NCBI RefSeq assembly: GCF_001544555.2
Contig: NZ_FCOK02000057.1
Span: 1-62,716, forward strand
Source of the DNA: Caballeronia udeis
GTDB lineage: Bacteria > Pseudomonadota > Gammaproteobacteria > Burkholderiales > Burkholderiaceae
Length of the DNA stretch: 62,716 nt
Direction of reading: 5' to 3'
Part shown: piece by piece, positions 46,462-54,074 of the stretch
Layout: every line of letters begins with the position of its first letter
How positions within the stretch are numbered: the stretch's first letter is position 1
The notes under the pieces: model-generated
Told to the model about the DNA's origin: nothing
Databases searched by the model: none
Seen by the model: the letters and a program-made list of their open reading frames with translations, nothing else
Made by a program: the position numbers and the translations under genes

Positions 46462-47670
46462 TCATGGCTTGACCACATGCAGCAGCGTAATGGGGAGCGC
46501 CTGGCGCCAGGTATCGAAGGCGCCTAAAGGCTGTGCGTGTGCAACGCCAATACGCGTCAATTCGCCGCCATGAAGCGCGCGCCACGCGACCAGTGTTGCC
46601 TCGCTCTGGATGGTGACGGCGTTGGCAATCATCCGGCCGCCTTTCTTCAGATGAGACCAGCAGGTGTCGAGCATATCCGGCGCGGTTACGCCACCGCCGA
46701 TAAAAATCGCATCGGGCGTCGGAAGTCCGGTCAATGCACCGGGCGCTTGACCTTCGACCAGTTGCAGTCCGGGCACGCCAAGCGCGTCGCGATTGTGTTC
46801 GATCAGGCGTTGACGCTCACTGTCCGCTTCGATCACAATCGCACGGCAACTCGGGTGCGAACGCATCCATTCAATACCTATCGACCCGCATCCCGCGCCT
46901 ACGTCCCACAGTAATTCTCCCGGCTCGGGCGCGAGCCGCGACAGCGTGATCGCACGGACATCGCGTTTCGTAAGCTGGCCATCGTGCCGATATGCGTTGT
47001 CGGGAAGACCCGGCGTCAGCGGCAGACGCAGCGCATGGCTCTCCGCGATACATTCGATAGCGACAAGATTCAGCGCGGCCACATCACTTGCCTGCCAGTC
47101 ACTCGCCACTTGATCGATACGACGCTCCCGCTCGCCGCCCAGATGCTCGAACACACTCAGGCGGCTCGCGCCGAAACCGCGCCTGGTCAGCAACTCGGCA
47201 ACTGCAGCCGGACTCGACGCGCCGCTGCTGAGAACGAACAGACGCGTACCGGGATGAAGCTGCATTTCAAGCGCCGCGACCGGGCGCCCGACCAGCGACA
47301 CCATCGCGACGTCCTGCAGCGGCCAGTGCAAGCGCGCTGCGGCGAGTGACAACGAAGACGGCGCGGGCAGCACGCTGAACTCAGCGGCTGGCAGTTCGCG
47401 GGCGAACGTGCTGCCAACGCCGAACAGCATCGGGTCGCCGCTTGCAAGCACGCACACCCGTTGGTTTTCGTGGCGCCGTTCAAGCACGGGCGCGATCGTG
47501 AACGGCGTGGGCCATGCGCGACGCTCGCCACCCAGGCGGGCCGGCAACAACGCGAGATGACGCGCTCCGCCGAAAATCGTATCGGCACAAAGCAGCGCCT
47601 GGCGCGCAGGCCGGTTCAGTCCACGCCAGCCATCCTCCCCGATCCCCACCACGGTCAGCCACGGTGACAT
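46462..47670 (-). CDS. cobL: Precorrin-6Y C5,15-methyltransferase (decarboxylating)
   Basis: Two-domain SAM enzyme that methylates C5 and C15 and removes the C12 acetate carboxyl. The 402 residues have an N-terminal CbiE-like domain (VVGIGEDGWRGLNRPARQAL) and a C-terminal CbiT-like methyltransferase with GAGCGSIGIEW as glycine-rich loop. ATG 47670 has GAGG 8 bases upstream; an upstream ATG (47709) is less likely. First gene of the unit; its upstream gap to the cobG riboswitch is only about 130 bases. Confidence 0.95.
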   Translation of the reverse strand: MSPWLTVVGIGEDGWRGLNRPARQALLCADTIFGGARHLALLPARLGGERRAWPTPFTIAPVLERRHENQRVCVLASGDPMLFGVGSTFARELPAAEFSVLPAPSSLSLAAARLHWPLQDVAMVSLVGRPVAALEMQLHPGTRLFVLSSGASSPAAVAELLTRRGFGASRLSVFEHLGGERERRIDQVASDWQASDVAALNLVAIECIAESHALRLPLTPGLPDNAYRHDGQLTKRDVRAITLSRLAPEPGELLWDVGAGCGSIGIEWMRSHPSCRAIVIEADSERQRLIEHNRDALGVPGLQLVEGQAPGALTGLPTPDAIFIGGGVTAPDMLDTCWSHLKKGGRMIANAVTIQSEATLVAWRALHGGELTRIGVAHAQPLGAFDTWRQALPITLLHVVKP

Positions 47671-47764
47671 GCGCCGATCCTCACTTGATTCATTCGCTGG
47701 CTCATTCACTGGTTACGTCGCGTCTATAACGCGGTTAACGCACGCCCGGCCTGACGCCGATGCG

Positions 47765-47792
47765 CTTTAACCGCAGCAAAAACGGGCATAAT
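47765..47792 (+). promoter_or_regulatory. Promoter of the cobG riboswitch transcript
   Basis: CTTTAA (47765-47770) and CATAAT (47787-47792) with a 16-base spacer. The start point would fall close to base 47799, just before the first conserved riboswitch box. Confidence 0.5.
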
Positions 47793-47800
47793 ACCGCGTT

Positions 47801-47953
47801 AGTCGGTGCCCTCACGGGCCTAACAGGGAACACAGCAAAACTGTGGCTGCCCCCGCAATTGTACGCAGCGAGTCCGCGCTCCACTGCCACTGGTTTCGAC
47901 TGGGAAGGCCGGTACGGACGGCGACCTGCGAGCCAAGAGACCTGCCGACCGGA
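47801..47953 (+). ncRNA. Cobalamin (adenosylcobalamin) riboswitch upstream of cobG
   Basis: Conserved boxes occur in order: GGTGCC (47805-47810), GGGAACACAG, the core GCTGCCCCCGCAA (47846-47858), GCCACTGG (47886-), GGGAAGGCCGG (47902-) and the B12 box region GCCAAGAGACCTGCCG (47932-47947). It lies on the same strand as cobG, 134 bases before its ATG. A pairing GGGCGG...CCGCCC (about 47977-48019) may be the expression platform. High B12 should repress cobG-H-I-J. Confidence 0.93.
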
Positions 47954-48086
47954 ATTCTTCGTGCAAGCCAACATCGGGCGGGGTGTACCGATGCCACGAA
48001 CGTGCCGCTCCGCCCCAAGGGTCCGGCATGCTCGCGGCGCCGCGCGAGACCGAACGGGTCACGCTTTGAACGAATCACTCACTACC

Positions 48087-49370
48087 ATGCAGGCAGCAAC
48101 GCAAGCATCACGGCCATCGGCTTGTCCGGGCCTGATGCTGATCGTGCCTGCGCGCGACGGCGGCCTGTGCCGCGTTCGCCTTGCATGGGGTGAACTGAGT
48201 GCGGCGCAGGCGCGCGTGGTCGCGGAGGTTTCGCAGGCATTTGGTTCGGGTGTCATCGACGTGACCAATCGCGCGAACCTGCAGATCCGAGGCGTACAGG
48301 AAGACTCGCAGGAAGCATTGATCTCGCGAGTGCTCGGTGCAGGGCTTGGACCGGCCACGCCGGGTTCCGATGACCTGCGTAATGTGATGCTGAGTCCGCT
48401 CGCGGGCCTGGACCCGGACGCTGTTTTCGATGTCACGCCGCTCGCTTCCGTTCTGCTCGACCGGTTACAGAGCGACGCGCGTTTGCATCAGCTTTCGCCA
48501 AAATTTGCGTTGATGGTGGACGGCGGCGAGCGGCTTTCAATGCTCGATCATCCTCACGATGTATGGATTTCGGCGGTGTCGGCGCAGCGGTTTGCATTCG
48601 GGCTCGCGGGTTGTCCACCGAGAGCTGAACACGATGCGCCTGCGCTGGCCGTGCTGGAAACCGCTCACGTCCCCGCACTGGTCAATGCCCTGTTGCATAC
48701 CTTCCTCGATCTCGCGCTGCCCTCGCAGACCAGGATGCGTGATCTGCTGACGACATGTTCCATCGAAGAAATTCTTGGCCGCGTTCAGGACAAGCTTGGT
48801 TCCCCTTTGCATCACGATGTTGAAAACTGGCGTCGTCCCGCTTCCGATGCACGGCTGCGTTTCGGCGTGCATCGTCAAGGAACAGGCGACAGCGTGTGCG
48901 TTGGTGCGCAGGTCCCGCTTGGACGGTTGAGTGCAGCGACATTGTCCGCCCTCGCTGATCTCGCACCGCGATTGCGCATGACGCCCTGGCAAAGCGTCAT
49001 GCTGCTCGACGTGCCGCCCGCCGCGGCGCAAGCGGTGCTTGAACAACTCGCTGCACTCGGCCTTGCGACCACGCCCGACGAACCGTTCGCGCGCCTGATC
49101 GCGTGCACAGGTTCACAAGGCTGCACCAAAAGTTTCACCGATACCAAAGCCGACGCCCACCTTCTCGCGCGGTCGATGCCATCTATGGGTGATGTCCACC
49201 TGAGCGGCTGCGCGCGCTCATGCGCGGCGGCTCACCCTGTCAGGACCACCTTGATGGCCGTCGCACCCGGCCGTTACGATCTTTACGGCGACGCGCCTGA
49301 AGCACTCGCCCGCCATCTCACCATTGAACAGGCAGCCTGCTGGCTAGCCCGGAGCCCCCTCGATGCTTGA
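48087..49370 (+). CDS. cobG: Precorrin-3B synthase
   Basis: Oxygen-dependent monooxygenase that forms precorrin-3B, marking the aerobic B12 route. The 427 residues belong to the nitrite/sulfite-reductase ferredoxin-like family. The 4Fe-4S/siroheme-type cysteines are in ACTGSQGCTKSFTDTKADA (about residues 344-362) and VHLSGCARSCAAAHP (about 372-386). The longer open frame runs through the riboswitch and is not used. ATG 48087 has a poor Shine-Dalgarno. Its 3-prime end overlaps cobH by 8 bases. Confidence 0.93.
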   Translation: MQAATQASRPSACPGLMLIVPARDGGLCRVRLAWGELSAAQARVVAEVSQAFGSGVIDVTNRANLQIRGVQEDSQEALISRVLGAGLGPATPGSDDLRNVMLSPLAGLDPDAVFDVTPLASVLLDRLQSDARLHQLSPKFALMVDGGERLSMLDHPHDVWISAVSAQRFAFGLAGCPPRAEHDAPALAVLETAHVPALVNALLHTFLDLALPSQTRMRDLLTTCSIEEILGRVQDKLGSPLHHDVENWRRPASDARLRFGVHRQGTGDSVCVGAQVPLGRLSAATLSALADLAPRLRMTPWQSVMLLDVPPAAAQAVLEQLAALGLATTPDEPFARLIACTGSQGCTKSFTDTKADAHLLARSMPSMGDVHLSGCARSCAAAHPVRTTLMAVAPGRYDLYGDAPEALARHLTIEQAACWLARSPLDA

Positions 49371-49989
49371 CTACATTCGCGACGGCCAGGCGATCTATCG
49401 CGCGTCGTTTGCGACCATTCGCGCCGAGGCCAACCTCTCGGCCATCCCCGCCGATCTCGAGAAACTTGCCGTGCGCGTGATCCATGCATGCGGCATGACG
49501 GATGTGATCGACGACCTCGTGTTCTCGCCGGGCGCGGGCACGGCAGGCCGTGCAGCGCTTGGCCGAGGCGCCCCCATTTTCTGCGATGCACGCATGGTCG
49601 CCGAGGGCATCACTCGTGCAAGGCTGCCGGCAGACAACCGCGTGATCTGCACGCTCAACGATGCTTCCGTCCCTGAACGCGCCCGAGCGCTTGGCAACAC
49701 GCGCTCCGCGGCTGCGCTCGAGTTATGGGAACCGGATCTTGAAGGCAGCGTAGTGGTGATCGGCAATGCGCCCACCGCGCTCTTCCATCTGCTCGACATG
49801 CTCGACGCGGGCGCGCCCAAACCTGCGCTGATCCTGGGCTTTCCGGTCGGTTTTATAGGCGCAGCGGAATCGAAGGCGCTGCTTGCTGCCGATAGCCGCG
49901 GCGTGCCGTTCGTCGCATTGCGCGGCAGACGTGGTGGCAGCGCCATGGCGGCGGCCGCCGTGAACGCGCTGGCAACGGAGACCGAATAG
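49363..49989 (+). CDS. cobH: Precorrin-8X methylmutase
   Basis: Moves the C11 methyl group to C12 to give hydrogenobyrinate. The 208 residues carry the catalytic His in VRVIHACGM (His41), the CDARMVAEGI and NAPTALFHLLDMLDAG segments and the glycine-rich FPVGFIGAAESK. It overlaps cobG and abuts cobI. Confidence 0.96.
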   Translation: MLDYIRDGQAIYRASFATIRAEANLSAIPADLEKLAVRVIHACGMTDVIDDLVFSPGAGTAGRAALGRGAPIFCDARMVAEGITRARLPADNRVICTLNDASVPERARALGNTRSAAALELWEPDLEGSVVVIGNAPTALFHLLDMLDAGAPKPALILGFPVGFIGAAESKALLAADSRGVPFVALRGRRGGSAMAAAAVNALATETE

Positions 49990-50715
49990 ATGAGCGGACG
50001 CCTCTATGGCCTTGGTGTCGGTCCTGGCGACCCCGAGCTGATCACAGTGAAGGCACTGCGTTTGCTGACCTCCGCGCACGTGGTCGCCTACTTCGTGGCG
50101 AAGGGCAAGAAAGGCAACGCGTTCGGGATCATTGAAGGGCATCTCAAGGAGACCCAGACGCGTTTGCCGCTGGTTTATCCCGTCACGACCGAAGCGCTTG
50201 AACCGCCGCTTTGCTATGAAACGATCATCGCCGGCTTCTACGATGAATCCGCCCTCTGCATCGCGGATCATCTCGAAGCGGGCCGCGATGTCGCCGTCAT
50301 CTGCGAAGGCGATCCGTTCTTTTACGGCTCGTACATGTATCTGCATGACCGGCTGGCCGAGCGCTTCGAAGCGCACGTCGTGCCCGGTGTGTGTTCCATG
50401 CTGGGAGGCGTCGCCGTGCTGGGCGTGCCGCTCGTGTACCGGAACCAGAGTTTGTCGGTGTTATCGGGCGTGCTGCCGGAAGCGGATCTCAGGGAACGCC
50501 TCGGCACCGCGGATGCCGCCGTGATCATGAAACTCGGCCGCAACTTCGATAAGGTGCGCCGTGTGCTGACCGAACTCGGGCTGGACAAACGCGCGTTGTA
50601 TGTCGAGCGCGCGACCATGGCGAACCAGCGCATCGTGCCGCTGGAAGAAGTCGATCCCATGGCGTCGCCCTACTTCTCGCTGCTCGTCGTGCCGGGGGAA
50701 AAATGGCAGGTGTGA
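49990..50715 (+). CDS. cobI: Precorrin-2 C20-methyltransferase
   Basis: SAM-dependent methylation of precorrin-2 to precorrin-3A, the first committed step of the corrin branch here. The 241 residues show GVGPGDPELITVKALRLL at the N-terminus, VICEGDPFFYGSYMYLHDRL and PGVCSMLGGVAVLGVPLVYR. It starts directly after the cobH stop and overlaps the next gene by 13 bases. Confidence 0.96.
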   Translation: MSGRLYGLGVGPGDPELITVKALRLLTSAHVVAYFVAKGKKGNAFGIIEGHLKETQTRLPLVYPVTTEALEPPLCYETIIAGFYDESALCIADHLEAGRDVAVICEGDPFFYGSYMYLHDRLAERFEAHVVPGVCSMLGGVAVLGVPLVYRNQSLSVLSGVLPEADLRERLGTADAAVIMKLGRNFDKVRRVLTELGLDKRALYVERATMANQRIVPLEEVDPMASPYFSLLVVPGEKWQV

Positions 50716-52400
50716 GCGTGTTGAACGATCGGGTTCCTGCGGCAATCGTGGTGCTGGGGATGGGGGCACTCGACACCGCTCGTCGTATTCAAGCGCGGTA
50801 TCCGGGTTCGCTCATTCATGGGCTTGCGAGCCGCGTGCAGGGCGACGTCGCGTTCACGGAACTGGGCCCGCATCTGCGTGACCTCTATGCCCGCAACACG
50901 CCGATCGTCGCGTTATGCGCGGCGGGTATCGTGATCCGTTGCCTCGCGTCTGCGCTGGCGGACCAACTCGCGGACAAGACCATTGAACCGCCTGTGCTGG
51001 CTGTCGCCGAGGACGGCAGTGCGGTCGTGCCTTTGCTTGGCGGCCTGGGCGGCGTCAACGTGATGGCGCGTAAAATAGCGGAGGTGCTGGACGTCGCACC
51101 GGCGATCACCACAAGCGGAGAACTACGCTTCGGCACGTGCCTGCTGAACCCGCCGACGGGTTATGTGCTCGCCGATATCGAGCACGGGAAGCGTTTTGTG
51201 TCCGACCTGCTGGCCGGCGCCACGACCCGCGTGGATGGCGATGCGCCGTGGCTCGATACAGCGGACCTGCCGCGAGCCGAGCACGCTGACCTCGCGATCC
51301 GCGTCACACCGTATGCAAGCGACGTTGCCGGTGAGTTGATGATTCATCCGCGCTGCGTGGTTGCATGCTTGACGGCGTTGTCTTCAGAGGACTCAGTCGT
51401 CGAACGCGTGCGTGAAACGTTGTGTGAACATCGCCTTGTACCGATGTCGCTGGCGGCCGTGCTCGCGCCTTTGAGCATGATGGCCTCTGCGCCGTTAGCT
51501 GCAGCAGCGCGGGCGCTGGATGTGCCGCTGCGCTTCGGAACGCTTCCTGCAGGCTTCGAAACGCTTGGGGCTCGTGATGACGGCATCATGATTGCCCTCT
51601 CGCCTCAACCGGTCGATCCGTCGACGCTCGGGCAAGCACGCGGCACACTGACCGTGATTGGTCTCGGCCCCGGCAGCTCGGATCTGATGATGCCCGCAGC
51701 AAGACTCGCCTTGACGCAAGCCGACGATATCCTCGGTTACGAGACCTATGTGCGCATGGCCGGTCCATTCGCGCCGCATCAGGTGCTTCATTGCACCGAC
51801 AATCGCGAAGAGATGCAGCGCGCGCGTCATGCGTTCGAACTGGCGAGTACCGGACGTCATGTGGTGGTCGTATCGTCGGGAGACCCCGGGGTCTTTGCAA
51901 TGGCCGCAGCCGTGCTCGAAGCGCTCGACCAGGCCCGCGATAACGAGCAGTGGAACGCCGTCGGATTGTCGATCGTACCGGGTGTATCCGCAGCGCTCGC
52001 GACTGCTGCTCGCGCCGGTGCACCGCTTGGCCACGACTTCTGCATGCTGTCTCTTTCGGACAATCTCAAACCGTGGGCCGTAATAGAAACGCGCTTACGT
52101 CACGCCGCTCAAGCCGATCTCGTGATGGCGTTCTATAACCCTGTATCCCGTGCACGGCCCTGGCAACTCGATCGTGCGCTGGATATCGTGCGGGAGCACC
52201 GCAGCGGCGCGACCCTTATCGTGCTGGGCCGGAACATCGGCAGGCCGGGCGAAACGCTGACCACCACAACGCTGGATAAGCTGGAATCCAGTCAGGTCGA
52301 TATGCGCACAATGGTGATCATTGGCTCGTCCACTACGCGCAGTTTTCCACGGACCGACGGCAATGGCGATTGGGTATACACGCCGCGCTGGTACGAGTGA
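50703..52400 (+). CDS. cobJ: CbiG-like/CobJ fusion: precorrin-3B C17-methyltransferase
   Basis: A 565-residue fusion. The N-terminal part (1-230) resembles CbiG, with LLGGLGGVNVMARKIAEVL and ITTSGELRFG. The middle (about 245-305) resembles a degraded CbiG-C/CobE domain (SLAAVLAPLSMMASAPLA). The C-terminal part (about 315-565) is CobJ, a SAM methyltransferase for ring contraction (VIGLGPGSSDLMMPAARLAL, VSSGDPGVFAMAAAVLEAL). CbiG normally opens the lactone in the anaerobic route. Finding it next to CobG, with no CobF in view, makes a mixed pathway. It is convergent with the VWA gene, with only one base between the stops. Confidence 0.92.
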   Translation: MAGVSVLNDRVPAAIVVLGMGALDTARRIQARYPGSLIHGLASRVQGDVAFTELGPHLRDLYARNTPIVALCAAGIVIRCLASALADQLADKTIEPPVLAVAEDGSAVVPLLGGLGGVNVMARKIAEVLDVAPAITTSGELRFGTCLLNPPTGYVLADIEHGKRFVSDLLAGATTRVDGDAPWLDTADLPRAEHADLAIRVTPYASDVAGELMIHPRCVVACLTALSSEDSVVERVRETLCEHRLVPMSLAAVLAPLSMMASAPLAAAARALDVPLRFGTLPAGFETLGARDDGIMIALSPQPVDPSTLGQARGTLTVIGLGPGSSDLMMPAARLALTQADDILGYETYVRMAGPFAPHQVLHCTDNREEMQRARHAFELASTGRHVVVVSSGDPGVFAMAAAVLEALDQARDNEQWNAVGLSIVPGVSAALATAARAGAPLGHDFCMLSLSDNLKPWAVIETRLRHAAQADLVMAFYNPVSRARPWQLDRALDIVREHRSGATLIVLGRNIGRPGETLTTTTLDKLESSQVDMRTMVIIGSSTTRSFPRTDGNGDWVYTPRWYE

Positions 52401-52401
52401 A

Positions 52402-52962
52402 CTAGGCGGAGGTCATGGAAGCGGCCGTCCGATACTCGGCCTGCCATGACTCGGCGAGCGTCACGCAACGCCCCAAACGCACCGACTCGCTCTCGAAATC
52501 GACGATGACGATCTGATCCGCGGCATCCGGACGAGACGGGGTTTCCGGACTGCGGCCATCTGTCAGCAACCACAGGAAACGCCGCTGGGAGGGTTGGCGG
52601 CGAGCCGCTTTAGCAAGGACATTGCTGCCGGTGCGCACGCCCAGAGCGAGCGGCGTGCCCCCGCCACCCCCTATGGGCGCAAGCCATCGATCGTTCCACC
52701 AATGCGCCGCGCCGGGTTCGCGACGCACTTGCGCCGTCGCGCCGCCGAAGCAGACCAGCGCCACCTCCGCGCGCTCGCGATACGCCTGGTCGAACAACGC
52801 TACGACCAGGCCCTTGGCCAGCGCAAGCCGCTTGCCGCTCAGCATCGATCCGGAGCAATCGAGCACGAAGCAATGCAACGCGGTGCTATCGCCTTGCTCA
52901 CGACGGAACCTCAGATGCGTTTTGGCCAAAGGCTGATTGCGCTTCGCCAGCAGCGTTTGCAA
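52402..52962 (-). CDS. VWA-domain cobalt-chelatase subunit (ChlD/BchD-like, short form)
   Basis: Partner of the AAA+ subunit in CobN-dependent cobalt insertion. The region codes for a VWA domain with the MIDAS motif DCSGSM in HCFVLDCSGSMLSGKRLAL, then WLLTDGR, but lacks the AAA+ half of full ChlD. The start is uncertain. TTG 52962 gives 186 residues. The frame stays open further upstream through family-like text (RIDWLQTLLAKRNQPLAKTH), and a CTG at 53079 would overlap the chlI stop (CTGA). A hairpin (53027-53076) separates the two candidates. Confidence 0.78.
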   Translation of the reverse strand: MQTLLAKRNQPLAKTHLRFRREQGDSTALHCFVLDCSGSMLSGKRLALAKGLVVALFDQAYRERAEVALVCFGGATAQVRREPGAAHWWNDRWLAPIGGGGGTPLALGVRTGSNVLAKAARRQPSQRRFLWLLTDGRSPETPSRPDAADQIVIVDFESESVRLGRCVTLAESWQAEYRTAASMTSA

Positions 52963-53026
52963 CCAGTCGATACGCGTGCCGGGTTCACCCTCGCGTGATC
53001 GCGTTTTTCCTGAGGCCGAAGTGCCT

Positions 53027-53076
53027 AGCCATCGAAGGCGGCCGGGTTCGGCCTGTGCATCCGGCCTTCGATGGCT
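53027..53076. repeat. Long imperfect inverted repeat between chlI and the VWA gene
   Basis: AGCCATCGAAGGC...CCGG (from 53027) and CCGGCCTTCGATGGCT (ending 53076) pair over about 16 bases with a small bulge. The structure covers the last base of the chlI stop region and stands before the TTG start of the VWA gene. It may be a REP-like element, an mRNA stabiliser or a translation control. Confidence 0.75.
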
Positions 53077-54074
53077 CAGGATTTTTTTGCGGCAAGCGGC
53101 CTTACGTTCTTGACTGCTGTTATGTCGACAGGCTCCGGTGGCATGTAGCCATGGCTGGCTTCGTCGGTGTCTTGGGGACGTTGTTGTGCACGAGCCTCAG
53201 CAGCGCCTTGATCGCCGGGAGCACGGCCTTCCTTGCGCCGATGCAGTAACACCGATTCCGCCACGCGCTCGACATGCTCCACGTTCACCGCTGAAGCTTC
53301 TTCCGATGCGGCCAGCGCTCGCGCTGCGCGCAGCATGACCAGATCGGCACGCAAGCCGTCCACGTGTGCTTCGATACACAACTCGCTGACGCGTGCATGA
53401 ATCGCGTCGTCGAATTCGAGGGCCTGAAGCCTTGCTCTCGCTTGGCGAATCTTTAGTGCCAAAGCACCCTGTTGCCCCGCGAATCGCGAACAGAAAGAGT
53501 CAGGACCCGTATCGAATGCGAGACGCGCCTTGACGATTTCCTGGCGTGTTTCCACATCAAAACAGTTCCGTAGCGAGACCGCCAGACCGAAGCGATCCAG
53601 CAATTGCGGCCTGAGCTCACCTTCCTCCGGATTCATGGTCCCGATCAACACAAACCGCGCTTCATGCCGATGCGAAACCCCGTCGCGTTCGATCACATTC
53701 ACACCGCTCGCGGCTACATCGAGTAACTGGTCCACGAGTGGATTGGGCAGCAGATTGACTTCATCGACGTACAGCACCCCCTGATGCGCCTTCGCGAGCA
53801 AACCCGGCGAAAACCGCACGCCGCCGTCGCGCAACACAGCTTCAATATCCAGCGAACCGATCAACTGCTCTTCGCTCGCCCCCAGCGGCAAAGTCACGAA
53901 CTGGCCTTCGGGCAGCAGTGCGGCGAGTGCGCGCGCGGCTGTCGATTTCGCAGTGCCACGCGGACCGCTGACCAGCACACCGCCCAGTGCGGGATCGACC
54001 GCAGCGAGTAAAAGTGCTTGCTGCAAAGGTTCTTGTGCGACCAATGCGGCAAACGGGAAGATGAATTCGTTCAC
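53076..54074 (-). CDS. AAA+ chelatase subunit (ChlI/BchI-like)
   Basis: ATPase motor for cobalt insertion by CobN, taking the role that CobS plays in classical systems. The 332 residues have Walker A GPRGTAKST, Walker B VLYVDEVNLL and sensor MNPEEGELRPQLLDRFGL, with a lysine-rich, acidic C-terminal linker. The start is GTG 54074, which overlaps the cobN stop in GTGA (54071-54074) and so is translationally coupled. Longer frames upstream are inside cobN. Confidence 0.9.
   Translation of the reverse strand: MNEFIFPFAALVAQEPLQQALLLAAVDPALGGVLVSGPRGTAKSTAARALAALLPEGQFVTLPLGASEEQLIGSLDIEAVLRDGGVRFSPGLLAKAHQGVLYVDEVNLLPNPLVDQLLDVAASGVNVIERDGVSHRHEARFVLIGTMNPEEGELRPQLLDRFGLAVSLRNCFDVETRQEIVKARLAFDTGPDSFCSRFAGQQGALALKIRQARARLQALEFDDAIHARVSELCIEAHVDGLRADLVMLRAARALAASEEASAVNVEHVERVAESVLLHRRKEGRAPGDQGAAEARAQQRPQDTDEASHGYMPPEPVDITAVKNVRPLAAKKS

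Noticed and set aside
47760..48086. N-terminal extension of cobG of 109 codons
   Set aside because: The open frame crosses the cobalamin riboswitch, whose conserved boxes explain the sequence. The CobG family begins near ATG 48087.
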